From Lentibacillus sp. CBA3610 (GTDB lineage Bacteria; Bacillota; Bacilli; Bacillales; Amphibacillaceae), in assembly GCF_013373365.1 (NCBI RefSeq), contig NZ_CP035925.1, positions 1,922,001 through 1,986,000 of the forward strand: a DNA stretch of 64,000 nucleotides, read 5' to 3'. The translations under genes were made by a program, and so were the position numbers. Shown one piece after another: positions 39,052-51,015 of this stretch; the stretch's first letter is position 1; every line of letters begins with the position of its first letter. The notes beneath the pieces are model-generated. The model was not told where the DNA came from and made no database searches. It saw nothing but the letters and a program-made list of their open reading frames with translations.

Positions 39052-40190
39052 ATGATGGAGTATATCACAAAATATGTGGGATTAGACGTGTCAAAGGAAA
39101 AAATTGCAGTCGGTGTTGCGGAAGAAGGGCGCTCAAAGGCAAGGTATATTGGAATGATTCCTTATACAGTAGAGGCAATCAGGAAATTAATAAGCAAATT
39201 AGGGATGCCGGAACAACTTCAATTTTGTTATGAAGCTGGCCCAACCGGGTATGGACTTTATCGTCTCCTGAAGAGTATGGATATTGAATGTGACGTGGTT
39301 GCACCATCGTTAATTCCTCAGAAGCCCGGTGATCGTGTTAAGACAGACAAGCGGGATGCCTTGAACTTAGCGACGCTTTATCGTTCGGGAGAGTTAACAC
39401 CTATCTATGTACCAACAGAAGATGATGAAGCTTTGCGCGACCTGGTTTCGGGCACGTGAGGATGTGAAGGAAGATGAATTAAAGAGCTAAACAGCGGATT
39501 GATCAAATTTCTTTCTCAGAAAAGAGATTAAAACGCCTCAAGGTACGAAAAGGTGGACAGTAAAGTATTGGGATTGGCTGGATAGTTTAAAAATTGAACG
39601 CTCTGCCTCTCGCGTGGCATTCCAAGAATATTTGCAGCAGGTGAAGGAATGTCAGCAACGATTGAAAGTGTTAGAACAGGAGATTAAGGAACAAGCCAAC
39701 GAAGGCGTCCATGCGCCAATGATTCAAAAACTCATGACTTTACGAGGTGTGGCAGTCATTACAGGCTACCAGTTTTGGTTGCGGAAATCATTGTCATTTG
39801 AACGGTTTCAAAACGCCCTAACCAATTTATGGCCTTACAATGGGAACTTGGTCCCCAGTGGAAAGTTCCAGTGGTTGACTTACGCAATTAGGAAATATCA
39901 CCAGGCCAGGAAAATCGTCATGTACGGAAATTATTAATAGAGCGGCGTGGAGCTATCGTACCAGCCTGCCGTGAAAGGTTGAGCTAAAAAGAGGGCAACA
40001 AGGGACAGCCAACGAATATCCTGAATATTTCATGGAAAGCACAAAACCGCCCTGCACAAAAAATTACTTTCCGCCTATTTAGGACGTGGGAAGGGAAAGC
40101 GGAAAAGCCATCACGGCCGTTGCAAGAGAACTGGCAGGATTCATTTGGGCCATAGCCAATGAATCGGATACTGAAACTCAAGCGCATTAA
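39052..40190 (+). pseudogene. IS110-family transposase, decayed
   Basis: The first 135 codons are intact: [36 protein letters not shown] and [20 protein letters not shown] make the DEDD RuvC-like domain. A stop after LRDLVSGT, a frameshift and further stops follow. The Tnp_20 domain is readable at 39614-39937 (MTLRGVAVITGYQF, FQNALTNLWPYNG), where the catalytic Ser region begins. The remainder to 40190 (ITAVARELAGFIWAIANE) is in other frames. The gene is dead. Confidence 0.85.
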
Positions 40191-40480
40191 GTTACGTATA
40201 AAGGCATATTATTCGGAAACTGAACTGCAGGATAATGGGAAAAGGAAAGGAATATAGGGCTTGGAGGCAAAGATAAAAACCGTAAAGGATAACGCACGAC
40301 GGAGACTTGTGCTAGCCAGCCATTGGTGAACGCACGCCAGGAGTTCGTGACAGATCCTTATACGGAAAGATATAATGTGAGAACCCACGGATATCAGTCT
40401 CTTAACCGGAGCAGAGATTTTTGCCTTCATGCCGTGTATTTCTCTTCTTCACAACCTATGAAGAAAGGAGGAACTTCCAT
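40191..40480. other. 3' flank of the IS110 remnant
   Basis: No gene. The segment, with AACCCACGGATATCAGTCTC, has the look of the non-coding 3' part of IS110/IS1111 elements. The borders are not clear. Confidence 0.4.
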
Positions 40481-40584
40481 TCTTCTTAGCTTTGTATGAG
40501 TATCTCCTATATCTGAAGGATCGTCAAGGAGAGCACTTGACAATCCTTCAGATATAGGAGGAGGGTTTGGCAAGCTAAGAAGAA
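40481..40584. repeat. Long imperfect inverted repeat
   Basis: Outer arms TTCTTCTTAGCTT and AAGCTAAGAAGAA (40572-40584) pair over 12 bp; inner arms CTCCTATATCTGAAGGAT (40504-40521) and ATCCTTCAGATATAGGAG (40543-40560) pair perfectly over 18 bp, continued by GTCAAG/CTTGAC. The loop is about 7 bases. It may be an end of the IS110 remnant or an independent folded element. Confidence 0.75.
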
Positions 40585-40801
40585 GGCATTAGTTTGCACA
40601 TTTCTGCTTATGGCATATTACTTATTGAACAAAGGGCCCAATTCAGACCCTTCGCTTAAAGTTGTCCAAAAATCACATTCAAAAAATTGTGCGGAGGTCC
40701 TTGACAGTTTCGTTCATATCAGTCTCCGTGTTTTTCCTCGCTAGTCAGTCTTGTTACCATAGTTATCCACTAATATCAACCATAGATTTTAGTGTTGACC
40801 C

Positions 40802-42988
40802 TTATTTTTTCGCTTTTTTTGCCTTTATCTTTTTCTTGTTTTTCTTTTTTGGCTGTTCAGCTGAAACGAGCTCAAAATCAACGGAACGCTCGTCAATGTT
40901 CACTTTGACAACACGGACATCGACTTCTTCACCTATCCGGTACATATTGCCTGTGCGTTCACCGATCATCGCGTGGTTACGGTCATCATAATGATAATAA
41001 TCATCGGTCAGATAGCTGACATGTACAAGCCCTTCGATGGTGTTTTCCAGTTCGACAAACAAGCCGAAATTAGTGATCGAGCTAATCACACCAGTATATT
41101 CTTCACCGATTTTATCCTGCATGAACTCAGCTTTTTTCAAATCATCTGTTTCCCGCTCCGCATCAACTGCTGTACGCTCCATTTCAGATGAATGACGGGC
41201 GATTTCAGGCATCCGCTCTTTCCAATGACTGATCGTCTCGCCATCTGCTTGCTTGTCAACGAGGTAAGTCCGAATCAGGCGATGTACGGTCAAATCCGGG
41301 TACCGCCGTATGGGCGATGTGAAATGGGTGTAGAACTCGGATGCCAATCCAAAATGTCCAACACTCCCAGGATCATATTTCGCCTGCTGCATCGAACGGA
41401 GCATCAATTTTGATACAATCATTTCTTCAGGCTTCCCCTTCACTTCTTCAATCACTTTTTGCAGTGCCTGAGGATGGATTTCATTAGCTTTCCCTTTAAC
41501 ACTGTAACCCAGACCCGCTATGAATTCGAAAAAGTGCTGGAGCTTGCTCTCATCCGGGTCCTGGTGAATCCGGTGAATGAACGGGACATCCATCCAATGG
41601 AAATGTTCAGCAACGGTTTCATTCGCTGCCAGCATGAATTCCTCAATCAGTCGCTCAGCAACCGACCGTTCGCGCAATACCACATCTTCCGGTTTACCTG
41701 TGTCATCAACAAGTACTTCCGCTTCTTTAAAATCAAAATCGATAGCACCGCGCCCCATACGTTTCGCGCGGAGTATTTCAGCCAATTTTTCCATGTTTTC
41801 AAACATCGGAACTAATGGCTTATACCGCTCACGGAGTGCCCCGTCCCGCTCAGTCAAAATTTTATTGACATCATAATACGTCATACGCTCATCTGTCTGA
41901 ATCACACTCTGGAAAATTTCATGGTCCACCACTTCACCTTTCGCGTTGATTTCCATCTCACATCCGAGTGTAAGTCTGTCCACATTTGGATTTAACGAAC
42001 AAATACCATTTGACAGCCGGTGCGGGATCATCGGAATCACCCGATCAACCAGATAGACACTGGTCCCGCGTTCCAAGGCCTCTTGATCGATCGGAGAATT
42101 TTCTTCCACATAGTAACTGACATCAGCAATATAAACACCCAGTTTATAATTGCCATTATCCAATTGTTTAACAGATACCGCGTCATCCAGATCCTTGGCA
42201 TCCGCCCCATCAATCGTGACAATCTGTTCATCCCTTAAATCACGGCGATTTTCCAGTTCAGATGGATCGATTTCTTCAGGTGTATTAGCTGCCTGATTAA
42301 GCACCTCTTCCGGAAAGTCAACTTTGATGCCATGTTTATGAATAATCGATATGATATCAATGCCTGGATCATTCTTGTGCCCAAGGATATGAACAATTTC
42401 ACCTTCCGCACTCATACGGCCTTCAGGATACTTTGTAATATGGGCAATGACCTTATGGCCGCTCACCGCACCACCATTCATGCTTTTAGGAATGAAAATA
42501 TCATTCGGAATCCGTTTATCATCGGCTACAACAAAACCGAATGATTTATTGTCCTCGAATGTACCGACTACCTGATGGGTGGCGCGCTCCAGAATACGGA
42601 TAACAGTGCCCTCAGGTCTGCTCCCATCAGCATTTCGCTTTTCAATTCGTACCATAACCTTGTCATTATTCATAGCAGATGCCAGGTCAGAATGATGTAT
42701 ATACACATCTGATTGTGCTTCATCATCCGGTATTAAAAAAGCAAATCCTTTGGCATGCATTTGAATTCTGCCACGGATCAGATTCATTTTCTCAGGCAGT
42801 CCGAAGCGATTTTTGCGGGTACGAACAAGTTCGCCCGCCTCTTCAAGTGCATTCAGCGCTTTAACCAGTTCTCTGAATTCAACCGCATCCTGTAAATTTA
42901 GCGCTTCTTCCAGTTCATCAACTGCCAATGGTTTATCATTATGTTTCTTAAAATAATCATGTAAACGTTCCTGCATTGCTTCACTCAT
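40802..42988 (-). CDS. rnr: Ribonuclease R
   Basis: A 728-aa 3'-5' exoribonuclease. An N-terminal winged helix is followed by cold-shock domains (about 75-220), the RNB catalytic core with [15 protein letters not shown] (the Asp cluster binding Mg2+) near residue 255, and an S1 domain from 620 ([17 protein letters not shown]). A Lys-rich tail ends the protein. It degrades structured RNA and, with tmRNA-SmpB, the mRNA of stalled ribosomes. It follows est and secG on the same strand as usual in Bacillaceae. Confidence 0.95.
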   Translation of the reverse strand: MSEAMQERLHDYFKKHNDKPLAVDELEEALNLQDAVEFRELVKALNALEEAGELVRTRKNRFGLPEKMNLIRGRIQMHAKGFAFLIPDDEAQSDVYIHHSDLASAMNNDKVMVRIEKRNADGSRPEGTVIRILERATHQVVGTFEDNKSFGFVVADDKRIPNDIFIPKSMNGGAVSGHKVIAHITKYPEGRMSAEGEIVHILGHKNDPGIDIISIIHKHGIKVDFPEEVLNQAANTPEEIDPSELENRRDLRDEQIVTIDGADAKDLDDAVSVKQLDNGNYKLGVYIADVSYYVEENSPIDQEALERGTSVYLVDRVIPMIPHRLSNGICSLNPNVDRLTLGCEMEINAKGEVVDHEIFQSVIQTDERMTYYDVNKILTERDGALRERYKPLVPMFENMEKLAEILRAKRMGRGAIDFDFKEAEVLVDDTGKPEDVVLRERSVAERLIEEFMLAANETVAEHFHWMDVPFIHRIHQDPDESKLQHFFEFIAGLGYSVKGKANEIHPQALQKVIEEVKGKPEEMIVSKLMLRSMQQAKYDPGSVGHFGLASEFYTHFTSPIRRYPDLTVHRLIRTYLVDKQADGETISHWKERMPEIARHSSEMERTAVDAERETDDLKKAEFMQDKIGEEYTGVISSITNFGLFVELENTIEGLVHVSYLTDDYYHYDDRNHAMIGERTGNMYRIGEEVDVRVVKVNIDERSVDFELVSAEQPKKKNKKKIKAKKAKK

Positions 42989-43039
42989 TCTCTCACCTTC
43001 TTTCTACTGCTTATTATTCACGTTTTCCCCGTTTTATAA

Positions 43040-43786
43040 TCATTTATTCCAGTCAAGTGATTCCAAAAATTGATAGATATCTTCAAAGAGCTCCTCTTTT
43101 TCCTTACCCATTGTAATCACATGGCCTGACTCTTCATACCATTTAATGTCTTTTTGATTGGATTCGACATTTTCATAAATATACGTCGCACTGTCTGTGT
43201 TGATCATTTCATCCTGGCGTGCCTGTACAACAAATGCCGGCGTATAAATCGTATCAATATTCCGGTTCACTTCCGTAATCAAGTCCGCCAGATCCGAGAA
43301 CATATCACTGGAATTGTCAACCAATTCCTGCACTTCCTTTTCAATGGTGTCCTTATCTTTGCCTTCCAATTGTTTAAATTCTCTTGCTTTAAACTTATAC
43401 CCTTTTGTCAATTCTTCCTCGTTGTCAAAAAACATCGGTGCGCACATTGGGATGATGCCTTTCACCTGTTCAGAATAGGCAAGCCGCAGCCCGAGCACAC
43501 CGCCGAGCGATAAACCGGCAACCGCAATTTCCTTATATCCCAGTTCTTTCAGGTGGTTGAATGCATTTGTGACATCTTCCCACCATTCATCCGCACTCGC
43601 CTTCACCAGCTCTTCAGGCTCTTTTCCATGCCCGCGATAAATGGGGGCATGACTGGTGTAGCCTTTTTTCTCCAAAAAACGCCCAAGCATACGCACATCT
43701 GCTGAATGTCCTGTAAACCCATGTAATAACAATACCGCACGAGAACCTGCTTCAAACGTAAAAGGTTTTGGCAATTTAATTTTCAC
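43040..43786 (-). CDS. est: Carboxylesterase (YvaK/Est30-like)
   Basis: A 248-aa alpha/beta hydrolase. The oxyanion part LLHGFTGHSADVRMLG is at residues 20-35, the nucleophile in GLSLGG near 94, and the catalytic His in ESGHVI near 224. It matches Est30 of Geobacillus and YvaK, esterases for short acyl esters. Its place between secG and rnr is the conserved order. Confidence 0.92.
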   Translation of the reverse strand: MKIKLPKPFTFEAGSRAVLLLHGFTGHSADVRMLGRFLEKKGYTSHAPIYRGHGKEPEELVKASADEWWEDVTNAFNHLKELGYKEIAVAGLSLGGVLGLRLAYSEQVKGIIPMCAPMFFDNEEELTKGYKFKAREFKQLEGKDKDTIEKEVQELVDNSSDMFSDLADLITEVNRNIDTIYTPAFVVQARQDEMINTDSATYIYENVESNQKDIKWYEESGHVITMGKEKEELFEDIYQFLESLDWNK

Positions 43787-43858
43787 TGTAACCCATCTCC
43801 TTCTGTTATTCCTGATTCATATATTATACCTTACCCGATTATGTAGCTTCTGAAAATC

Positions 43859-43894
43859 AATAAACCCTTATCACTGCCCGCGATAAGGGTTTAA
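43859..43894 (-). terminator. Stem-loop between secG and est
   Basis: On the minus strand AAACCCTTATCGCGGGCAG pairs with GATAAGGGTTT. It is followed by ATTG rather than a clean T run, so it may attenuate rather than stop transcription into est. Confidence 0.6.
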
Positions 43895-43896
43895 CA

Positions 43897-44130
43897 TTAC
43901 TGCAGAATATATGCACTAAAAAATGCCAGAATAAAGAACAGTACGCCGGTGACGATTGTCGCCCGATGTAAAAAGTAGTCTGCTCCGCGTGCTTTTTGTT
44001 TACCGAAAAGCTGCTCTGCACCGCCTGAAATCGCTCCGGAAAGTCCTGCACTTTTTCCCGATTGCAATAAAATCAATACAACCATCACAATGGCGTCAAT
44101 CAACAATAATATATTAATCAGACTTCCCAC
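43897..44130 (-). CDS. secG: Protein translocase subunit SecG
   Basis: A 77-81 aa membrane protein with two helices and the hallmark loop [38 protein letters not shown]. It assists SecYE in protein export. The first GTG in frame is at 44142, but GGGGGTG is best spaced for GTG 44130 (VGSLINIL). Confidence 0.93.
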   Translation of the reverse strand: MGSLINILLLIDAIVMVVLILLQSGKSAGLSGAISGGAEQLFGKQKARGADYFLHRATIVTGVLFFILAFFSAYILQ

Positions 44131-44142
44131 TTGAAATCGCAC

Positions 44143-44464
44143 CCCCAGTTAAAAACACTGTATACCTATAGACACTTTAGCATAACCTTGTACTCTGCCG
44201 CAAGTTATCTTTTGCTTATGTTTGGTTGTATATTTTTATTTCAACATATAACTTGTAATTTGGTTAGAAATGAATGATAGCACATGGAAAAAATATTACG
44301 GCTGACTGATCATATTCGTTAAGATCGGCGGCATCAATGAATTGAACCGGGACGAAATTTATCAAACCCTTTTAGACTGGGTACATGGTTTGACAAGCAG
44401 GATTCCTTGATTTGCCCATGATTAAACGTGTAAAATGTAATGTGGAGCAAAATTTATCGAAGGG
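44143..44464. other. Intergenic region before ptsI
   Basis: No ptsH gene is present. A short coding-like remnant can be read on the plus strand at about 44320-44410 (KIGGINELNRDEIYQTLLDW, then HGLTSRIP and a stop) without a start. TTGATT (44407-44412), 18 bases, TAAAAT (44431-44436) is a likely promoter for ptsI. Confidence 0.45.
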
Positions 44465-44476
44465 TTGGTTAAGTAT

Positions 44477-46183
44477 ATGATTCAAGGAATTGCCGCATCA
44501 CATGGCATAGCAATCGCCAAGGCGTATCAGCTTGTGACGCCTGAATTAACATATGAAAAAAAATCAATCGATGATCCAAATAAAGAAACCGAGCGTCTGG
44601 AAAAAGCGCTCGCAACTGCAAAAGGCGAACTGGAAAAAATCCGGGAACACACCCGAAAAGAGATGGGCGATGAACACGCCGAAATTTTCTCAGCCCATTT
44701 ACTTATTTTGGATGACCCGGAAATGATAAACCCAATTAAAGATAAAATTAAAAGCGAAAATGTTCTCGCTGAAGCCGCACTTGAAGAGACGACCAATATG
44801 TTCGTCGACATGTTCAAAAATATGGACAATGCCTATATGCAGGAACGTGCCGCTGATATTCAGGATGTGACAAAACGCGTACTGGCACACTTGCTTGGTG
44901 TCACCGTTCCCAACCCTGCACTGATTGACGAGGAAGTTATTATCATTGCCAATGATTTAACACCCTCCGATACCGCACAATTAAACCGGGAATTTGTCCG
45001 AGGGTTTGCAACGGACATCGGCGGAAGGACATCACATTCAGCCATCATGGCCAGGTCTCTGGAAATTCCTGCTGTCGTCGGTACAAAGGAAATCACTGGC
45101 TCAGTCAAACAGGATGATATGGTTATTATCGACGGGATTGAAGGCAATGTCATCGTGAACCCTACTGACGGTCAGATAGACGAATATAAAGAAAAACAAG
45201 CAACCTTCGAACGACAAAAAGAAGAATGGGCTAAATTGAAAGGCGAACCGACCATCACTGAGGATAAAGAGCAAGTAGAGCTGGCGGCAAACATCGGGAC
45301 TCCGGATGATGTCGAAAGTGTGCTCACAAACGGCGGTGAAGGAATCGGATTGTATCGCACCGAATTCCTGTACATGGGCAAAAGCCAATTACCGACAGAA
45401 GATGAACAGTTCGATGCCTATAAATCCGTGCTTGAAAAAATGGAGGACAAGCCGGTTGTTGTCCGCACCCTTGATATTGGCGGTGACAAAGAATTAAGCT
45501 ACTTGGACTTGCCTGATGAATTGAATCCATTTTTAGGCTTCCGGGCCATCCGTTTCTGTCTGGAAAATGAAGATGTATTCCGCACACAATTACGAGCACT
45601 GCTGCGCGCCAGTGTATATGGTAACCTGAAAATCATGTTCCCAATGGTGGCTACATTGGAGGAATTCCGCCAGGCAAAAGGCGTTCTTCTGGATGAAAAA
45701 GAAAACTTGAAAGATGAAGGCAACAGCATATCTGATAATATAGAAATCGGCATCATGGTGGAAATTCCATCAACTGCCGTCATTGCCAGACAGTTTGCAA
45801 AGGAAGTCGATTTCTTCAGTATCGGCACAAACGACCTGATTCAGTACACGATGGCAGCTGACCGGATGAATGAACGTGTTTCCTATCTCTATCAGCCATA
45901 CCATCCGGCAATATTAAACCTTATCAACACAGTGATTGAAGCTGCACACCATGAAGATAAATGGGTTGGCATGTGCGGGGAAATGGCCGGCGACTCAATT
46001 GCAATCCCGGCACTGCTCGGACTGGGTCTTGACGAATTCAGCATGAGTGCCACGTCCATTTTGCCGGCCCGCACACAAATCCGCGGACTGTCCAAGGAAA
46101 AAATGTCTTCTTATAAAGACAAATTTTTATCAATGGGCACTGCTGAAGAAGTTGTCGAATTTGTGAAGGAAAAAACCGAATAA
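44477..46183 (+). CDS. ptsI: PTS enzyme I (phosphoenolpyruvate-protein phosphotransferase)
   Basis: About 568 aa. The N-terminal HPr-binding and phosphohistidine domain carries [13 protein letters not shown] with His187. The C-terminal PEP-binding barrel has [36 protein letters not shown] and the reactive Cys in [10 protein letters not shown]. It moves phosphate from PEP to HPr, the first step of sugar uptake. The frame opens at TTG 44465; ATG 44477 ([11 protein letters not shown]) is the family start. Unlike in most Bacilli, ptsH is not directly upstream. Confidence 0.95.
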   Translation: MIQGIAASHGIAIAKAYQLVTPELTYEKKSIDDPNKETERLEKALATAKGELEKIREHTRKEMGDEHAEIFSAHLLILDDPEMINPIKDKIKSENVLAEAALEETTNMFVDMFKNMDNAYMQERAADIQDVTKRVLAHLLGVTVPNPALIDEEVIIIANDLTPSDTAQLNREFVRGFATDIGGRTSHSAIMARSLEIPAVVGTKEITGSVKQDDMVIIDGIEGNVIVNPTDGQIDEYKEKQATFERQKEEWAKLKGEPTITEDKEQVELAANIGTPDDVESVLTNGGEGIGLYRTEFLYMGKSQLPTEDEQFDAYKSVLEKMEDKPVVVRTLDIGGDKELSYLDLPDELNPFLGFRAIRFCLENEDVFRTQLRALLRASVYGNLKIMFPMVATLEEFRQAKGVLLDEKENLKDEGNSISDNIEIGIMVEIPSTAVIARQFAKEVDFFSIGTNDLIQYTMAADRMNERVSYLYQPYHPAILNLINTVIEAAHHEDKWVGMCGEMAGDSIAIPALLGLGLDEFSMSATSILPARTQIRGLSKEKMSSYKDKFLSMGTAEEVVEFVKEKTE

Positions 46184-46194
46184 TCAATACTTCA

Positions 46195-46229
46195 ACGCTC
46201 GGAATCTTTTCAGGTTCCGGGCGTTTTTA
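46195..46229 (+). terminator. Terminator of ptsI
   Basis: AACGCTCGGAATCTTTTCAG pairs with GTTCCGGGCGTT and is followed by TTTT. Confidence 0.85.
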
Positions 46230-46262
46230 TGAGGCAGGAAAGCATAATGCTTCTTCTCATAC

Positions 46263-46850
46263 TCACTCCGAAACAAACTCGAGCTTATCGCTAATAGACG
46301 TCCGCCCCTTATCATGGGGGATTTTCTTTGGATAGCCGATCTGCATAACGGCAGCAATTTTATCGGTGTCCTTATTAAGCCCGATATCTTCAGCAAACTT
46401 TTGATCATGCATATAGGGCGTGATTGTCCAGAGCATCCCGACTCCATACTCCCAGGCGGCAAGCTGTGCATTTTGAATAAACGCACAAACACTTGCATAT
46501 TCTTCCTCATACCGGACGGGATCCTCTTCTTTTTTAAAATAAATTAATGCGTGATGCGGGATTTGTAATAAAAATTGTTTCATGGATGCTATCATTTTTT
46601 GCGACTTCGGACCATCGCCGGATTTCAACATACCAATCCGCTGATAGCTTGCTATAATGGCATCAACAAAATCTGATTTACCACCCTTCTCAAAGAGTTT
46701 TATATTCCACGGTTCTTTCATATAATGTGTTGGTGCATAAGACCCATATGCGAAAATTTCCTGCAAAATGGCTCGACTTACTTCCTCACTTTTAAAGTTA
46801 TGAATGGACCTGCGTGCTTTGATGGCTGTTAGAATATCGATGGGGATCAC
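46263..46850 (-). CDS. Nitroreductase-family protein
   Basis: A 195-aa FMN oxidoreductase. It begins with DILTAIKARRSIHNFKSEEV (FMN phosphate contact RRS), has GSYAPTHYMKEPWN and ends with AAVMQIGYPKK, typical of the small NfsB/YodC-like enzymes. It should use NAD(P)H to reduce quinones, nitro compounds or similar. It is 29 bases downstream of the nucleoside hydrolase gene on the same strand and may be co-transcribed. Confidence 0.88.
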   Translation of the reverse strand: MIPIDILTAIKARRSIHNFKSEEVSRAILQEIFAYGSYAPTHYMKEPWNIKLFEKGGKSDFVDAIIASYQRIGMLKSGDGPKSQKMIASMKQFLLQIPHHALIYFKKEEDPVRYEEEYASVCAFIQNAQLAAWEYGVGMLWTITPYMHDQKFAEDIGLNKDTDKIAAVMQIGYPKKIPHDKGRTSISDKLEFVSE

Positions 46851-46879
46851 CTCGTATCACATTTCTTCCATTATGCCAT

Positions 46880-47848
46880 CTACTGATAAACCTGCCCAGT
46901 CATATTCGACATGAAATAATGATAGAATTGCCAATAATCAATTTCCAGTGCAATGCGGTGATGCTTTTCTTCCTCAGCCTCATTTTCCAGCACATCAACA
47001 TACGGCCTGATATCGGCAATGCTTTGACCTCTTACAATACTATTGGTATCCTGAACGATATCAACAGGTAACCATCTGAATGCAAACATTTCTTCATAAA
47101 CAATTGCCATGAGTGCTGCCACATCATGTAACGGACTCCCCTGTATGCTTGGATTCCGCTGTTTATAATAACGATAATAATAGTCCAGTAACGGTTTTAA
47201 AATTTTTGCGCTGCCCGCCCGATCGATATAGTCTACCATTTGCGGTGTAACAATGGCCTGTTGCGTAACATTTAACGGAACAATCGTGACACTGTCCGCA
47301 TTTTTCAGAACCAGCTGTGCAGCTATCGGATCACCGTGAAAATTGGCTTCTGCTACAGCTGTGGCATTCCCCGGTACCCAAAACGCCCCGCCCATGATAT
47401 AAATATGCTGTACATTTTCCATTACGTACGGATATAGAATAAACATCGTGGCAAGGGATGTTAACCTGCCTGTATTGACAATCACTAAATCCTGATCACG
47501 GTACTGGTTGATGATTTCGACAACTTCAAAAAAGTTTTCCACGATACCTTCACCATTCAGGAGCGGGGGTTCAATCGGCCCAAGTCCATATTCACCATGG
47601 ATTTCAGGAACAAACTCAGGCTGTTCACCTGTCATCGGTATTTCCGCCCCCAAAATAACCCCAATATCCGGACTAATATTAAATAAATGCCTGATATAAT
47701 TTACATTCGCCGCTGCCTTATCGCGTGAGACATTTCCATAATCAGCTACAACACCCACCACATCAATTGCATCATCAAACAGGGCATAAATTAACGCAAC
47801 TGTGTCGTCAATACCAATATCACCGAATACCAGCACCTTTTGAGCCAA
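46880..47848 (-). CDS. Inosine-uridine-type nucleoside hydrolase
   Basis: A 322-aa protein with the N-terminal aspartate cluster DIGIDDTVALIYAL (calcium and ribose binding), GAEIPMTGE, IVNTGRLTSLATMF and PLHDVAALMAI near 250, the pattern of IU-NH nucleoside hydrolases. It cleaves nucleosides to base and ribose for salvage. Classical enzymes read DTDPGxDD; here the first motif is FGDIGIDD, a small but notable variation. It lies between an esterase-like phosphatase gene and the nitroreductase. Confidence 0.85.
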   Translation of the reverse strand: MAQKVLVFGDIGIDDTVALIYALFDDAIDVVGVVADYGNVSRDKAAANVNYIRHLFNISPDIGVILGAEIPMTGEQPEFVPEIHGEYGLGPIEPPLLNGEGIVENFFEVVEIINQYRDQDLVIVNTGRLTSLATMFILYPYVMENVQHIYIMGGAFWVPGNATAVAEANFHGDPIAAQLVLKNADSVTIVPLNVTQQAIVTPQMVDYIDRAGSAKILKPLLDYYYRYYKQRNPSIQGSPLHDVAALMAIVYEEMFAFRWLPVDIVQDTNSIVRGQSIADIRPYVDVLENEAEEEKHHRIALEIDYWQFYHYFMSNMTGQVYQ

Positions 47849-47914
47849 TCATATCCTCTCCCAATTTTGGAATCGTTACCCAATTAACCTTATTCGCTGA
47901 TGTGTTTGTCCTAT

Positions 47915-47973
47915 ACCAAAAAATGGCACCTTTCAGCTCGTACAAGGCTGTTGAGCTTAAAAAGGTGTCTTGC
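47915..47973 (-). terminator. Terminator of the phosphatase-like gene
   Basis: On the minus strand GACACCTTTTTAAGCTC pairs with GAGCTGAAAGGTGCC around a 13-base loop and is followed by ATTTTTTGG. Confidence 0.7.
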
Positions 47974-48005
47974 AGGAGTGATAATATCAGCGGAGGGTAA
48001 TCCTT

Positions 48006-49475
48006 TCAGTGATCAACCAGCTCCAGCAGAAAGGCTTTCATATCAACAAGCCGCGGGTGTTCCGGCTTGATTGAAGTCCCGGCAATCACCAAAGGTATGA
48101 GCGTTTCTTGTCTGTGTAAAGAACCATGTGCAGCACCTCCAAGATGAAATGGTGTCGATTGTGCTTTAAATTCACAGCCTGGTTTCGCATTTACGACGAT
48201 AAAATGGCCGGGCTGAGAATGCAATGCCCCATAAATGCGGGCTAAGCCGTCGGGATAATCTCCATAAAGGATTTTTTTGTCATCGGTCAACTTTAAATTC
48301 AAAAGATCAGGATCCCCTTCTATGTTCCATGTTTGCTGGTACATGTCTGAATATTCACCGTCTGGACTGTAATGTAAAGAGCCCTCCCTCATACCGGATT
48401 CGACACGAATGCCGTCATCCGCCTTCCAAGCAATGATATCAATCCGGTTATCATTCTTCAGTTGATCAGCAATAACATCTATAGGTAACTTTTTATCCAA
48501 AATATAAATATAAGCCATACGCTGATTCACACTTAAAACAATCTGGTCTTTTTTATGAATGGGTTTCTGAATTCGTGCGATACGATGTTTCTTAAATATT
48601 TTACGCAAATCAATCACGAAGTTACGATAACTGGAACCCATCGGCGCATGACCGTTATCACCCATCACCATCCATACATTCCGGTTAAGCGCTTCTTCCC
48701 AGCTTGGGTACAAATTCAACATTTTCTGGATCTGGCGGTCAATTTTGGCAATTCCCTTTATATCCATCGGTCCTTTAAAGTGAATGCGAAAATCGAGATC
48801 CTGAAAGATACAAAAAGTAAACCCCGGAAGTTTATTTCGGCGAATTAAATGACGAAGCTCCCGGCCTGTATATTTATAATTTCCGGCAGCGATTTGCGTT
48901 GCTATACTCCTTGGACGCAGTTTGGAAAAGACACCCAAGGAAAAAATGGATGGAGCTTCCGCTGTCCATTGACCATCTTTAAAATGCGTTAATCCACGAA
49001 GCAATCCGGGGACTTGCAGCTTCTGCGGTGTATTGCCACGATAAACAAAAGAATTTATGGAAGCAGATTGAATTCCCTTGTCTGCCAATTCTTCATAAAT
49101 TGTCCGGACTTGACTGCTCAAATGTTCATTATTCAGCCGGTAAAGCATATCGTGAACCGTTTTTCTGAGTCCTGACTTATTCGTCTCTCTGAATCCTGTC
49201 CCATAGTTAATAATCTCGTTTTTTGAATCATCAAACCAATTTAAACCAGGGATTTTGTGCTTATCAGCATAAGTTCCAGTCAGGAGAGTGCTATCAATCG
49301 TTACGGACATTGTAGGGAATGAAGTGACCATATCGGAAATATAATTGCCATTATCCATCAAAAACTTCAATGCAGGCGCCCGTCCGGTTTGTACAGCTAC
49401 TTCCAGTGGTTCAGGCATCAATGAATCGATATTTAATAAGATGACTGGTTTGGCCGATTGCAGATTCTGATTCAC
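48006..49475 (-). CDS. Alkaline phosphatase superfamily (phosphodiesterase/nucleotide pyrophosphatase-like)
   Basis: A 489-aa protein with LLNIDSLMPEPLEVAV at the start (first metal Asp), FPTMSVTIDSTLLTGTYADK (nucleophile Thr/Ser region), WMVMGDNGHAPMG and FHLGGAAHGSLHRQE (metal His and Asp). It resembles type I phosphodiesterase/nucleotide pyrophosphatase proteins of Bacillaceae. There is no signal peptide. The substrate may be a nucleotide or phosphodiester; it lies next to the nucleoside hydrolase gene, which would suit nucleotide salvage. Confidence 0.8.
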   Translation of the reverse strand: MNQNLQSAKPVILLNIDSLMPEPLEVAVQTGRAPALKFLMDNGNYISDMVTSFPTMSVTIDSTLLTGTYADKHKIPGLNWFDDSKNEIINYGTGFRETNKSGLRKTVHDMLYRLNNEHLSSQVRTIYEELADKGIQSASINSFVYRGNTPQKLQVPGLLRGLTHFKDGQWTAEAPSIFSLGVFSKLRPRSIATQIAAGNYKYTGRELRHLIRRNKLPGFTFCIFQDLDFRIHFKGPMDIKGIAKIDRQIQKMLNLYPSWEEALNRNVWMVMGDNGHAPMGSSYRNFVIDLRKIFKKHRIARIQKPIHKKDQIVLSVNQRMAYIYILDKKLPIDVIADQLKNDNRIDIIAWKADDGIRVESGMREGSLHYSPDGEYSDMYQQTWNIEGDPDLLNLKLTDDKKILYGDYPDGLARIYGALHSQPGHFIVVNAKPGCEFKAQSTPFHLGGAAHGSLHRQETLIPLVIAGTSIKPEHPRLVDMKAFLLELVDH

Positions 49476-49564
49476 TTTATTTCATCCTCACTGTATGTAT
49501 TATACCTCCCCCAAAACTTATTTCTGTCCAATTCCCTTTCACATATTCGTTCATTTGTCAAATA

Positions 49565-49597
49565 AAAAGATGGCTCCTTTTTGGATTACCATCTTTT
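49565..49597 (-). terminator. Terminator of the glycolytic operon
   Basis: AAAAGATGG (49565-49573) pairs with CCATCTTTT (49589-49597). On the minus strand it is followed by TTATTTG. It lies 90 bases after eno. Confidence 0.7.
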
Positions 49598-49685
49598 CAT
49601 AATATCCCATAATTCAGCTTTTAATGTGAATGCCTGAAATACAGCTCAGCAAACGTCAGTAAAATGCCGCCAGCATTCAACTTAA

Positions 49686-50984
<1,299 letters not shown>

Positions 50985-51015
50985 TTATTTTGATAGAAAG
51001 CTTATTTTGTCACGT

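Noticed and set aside
44320..44410. Possible ptsH remnant before ptsI
   Set aside because: The readable codons (KIGGINELNRDE and on) show no HPr active-site His or Ser46 motif.
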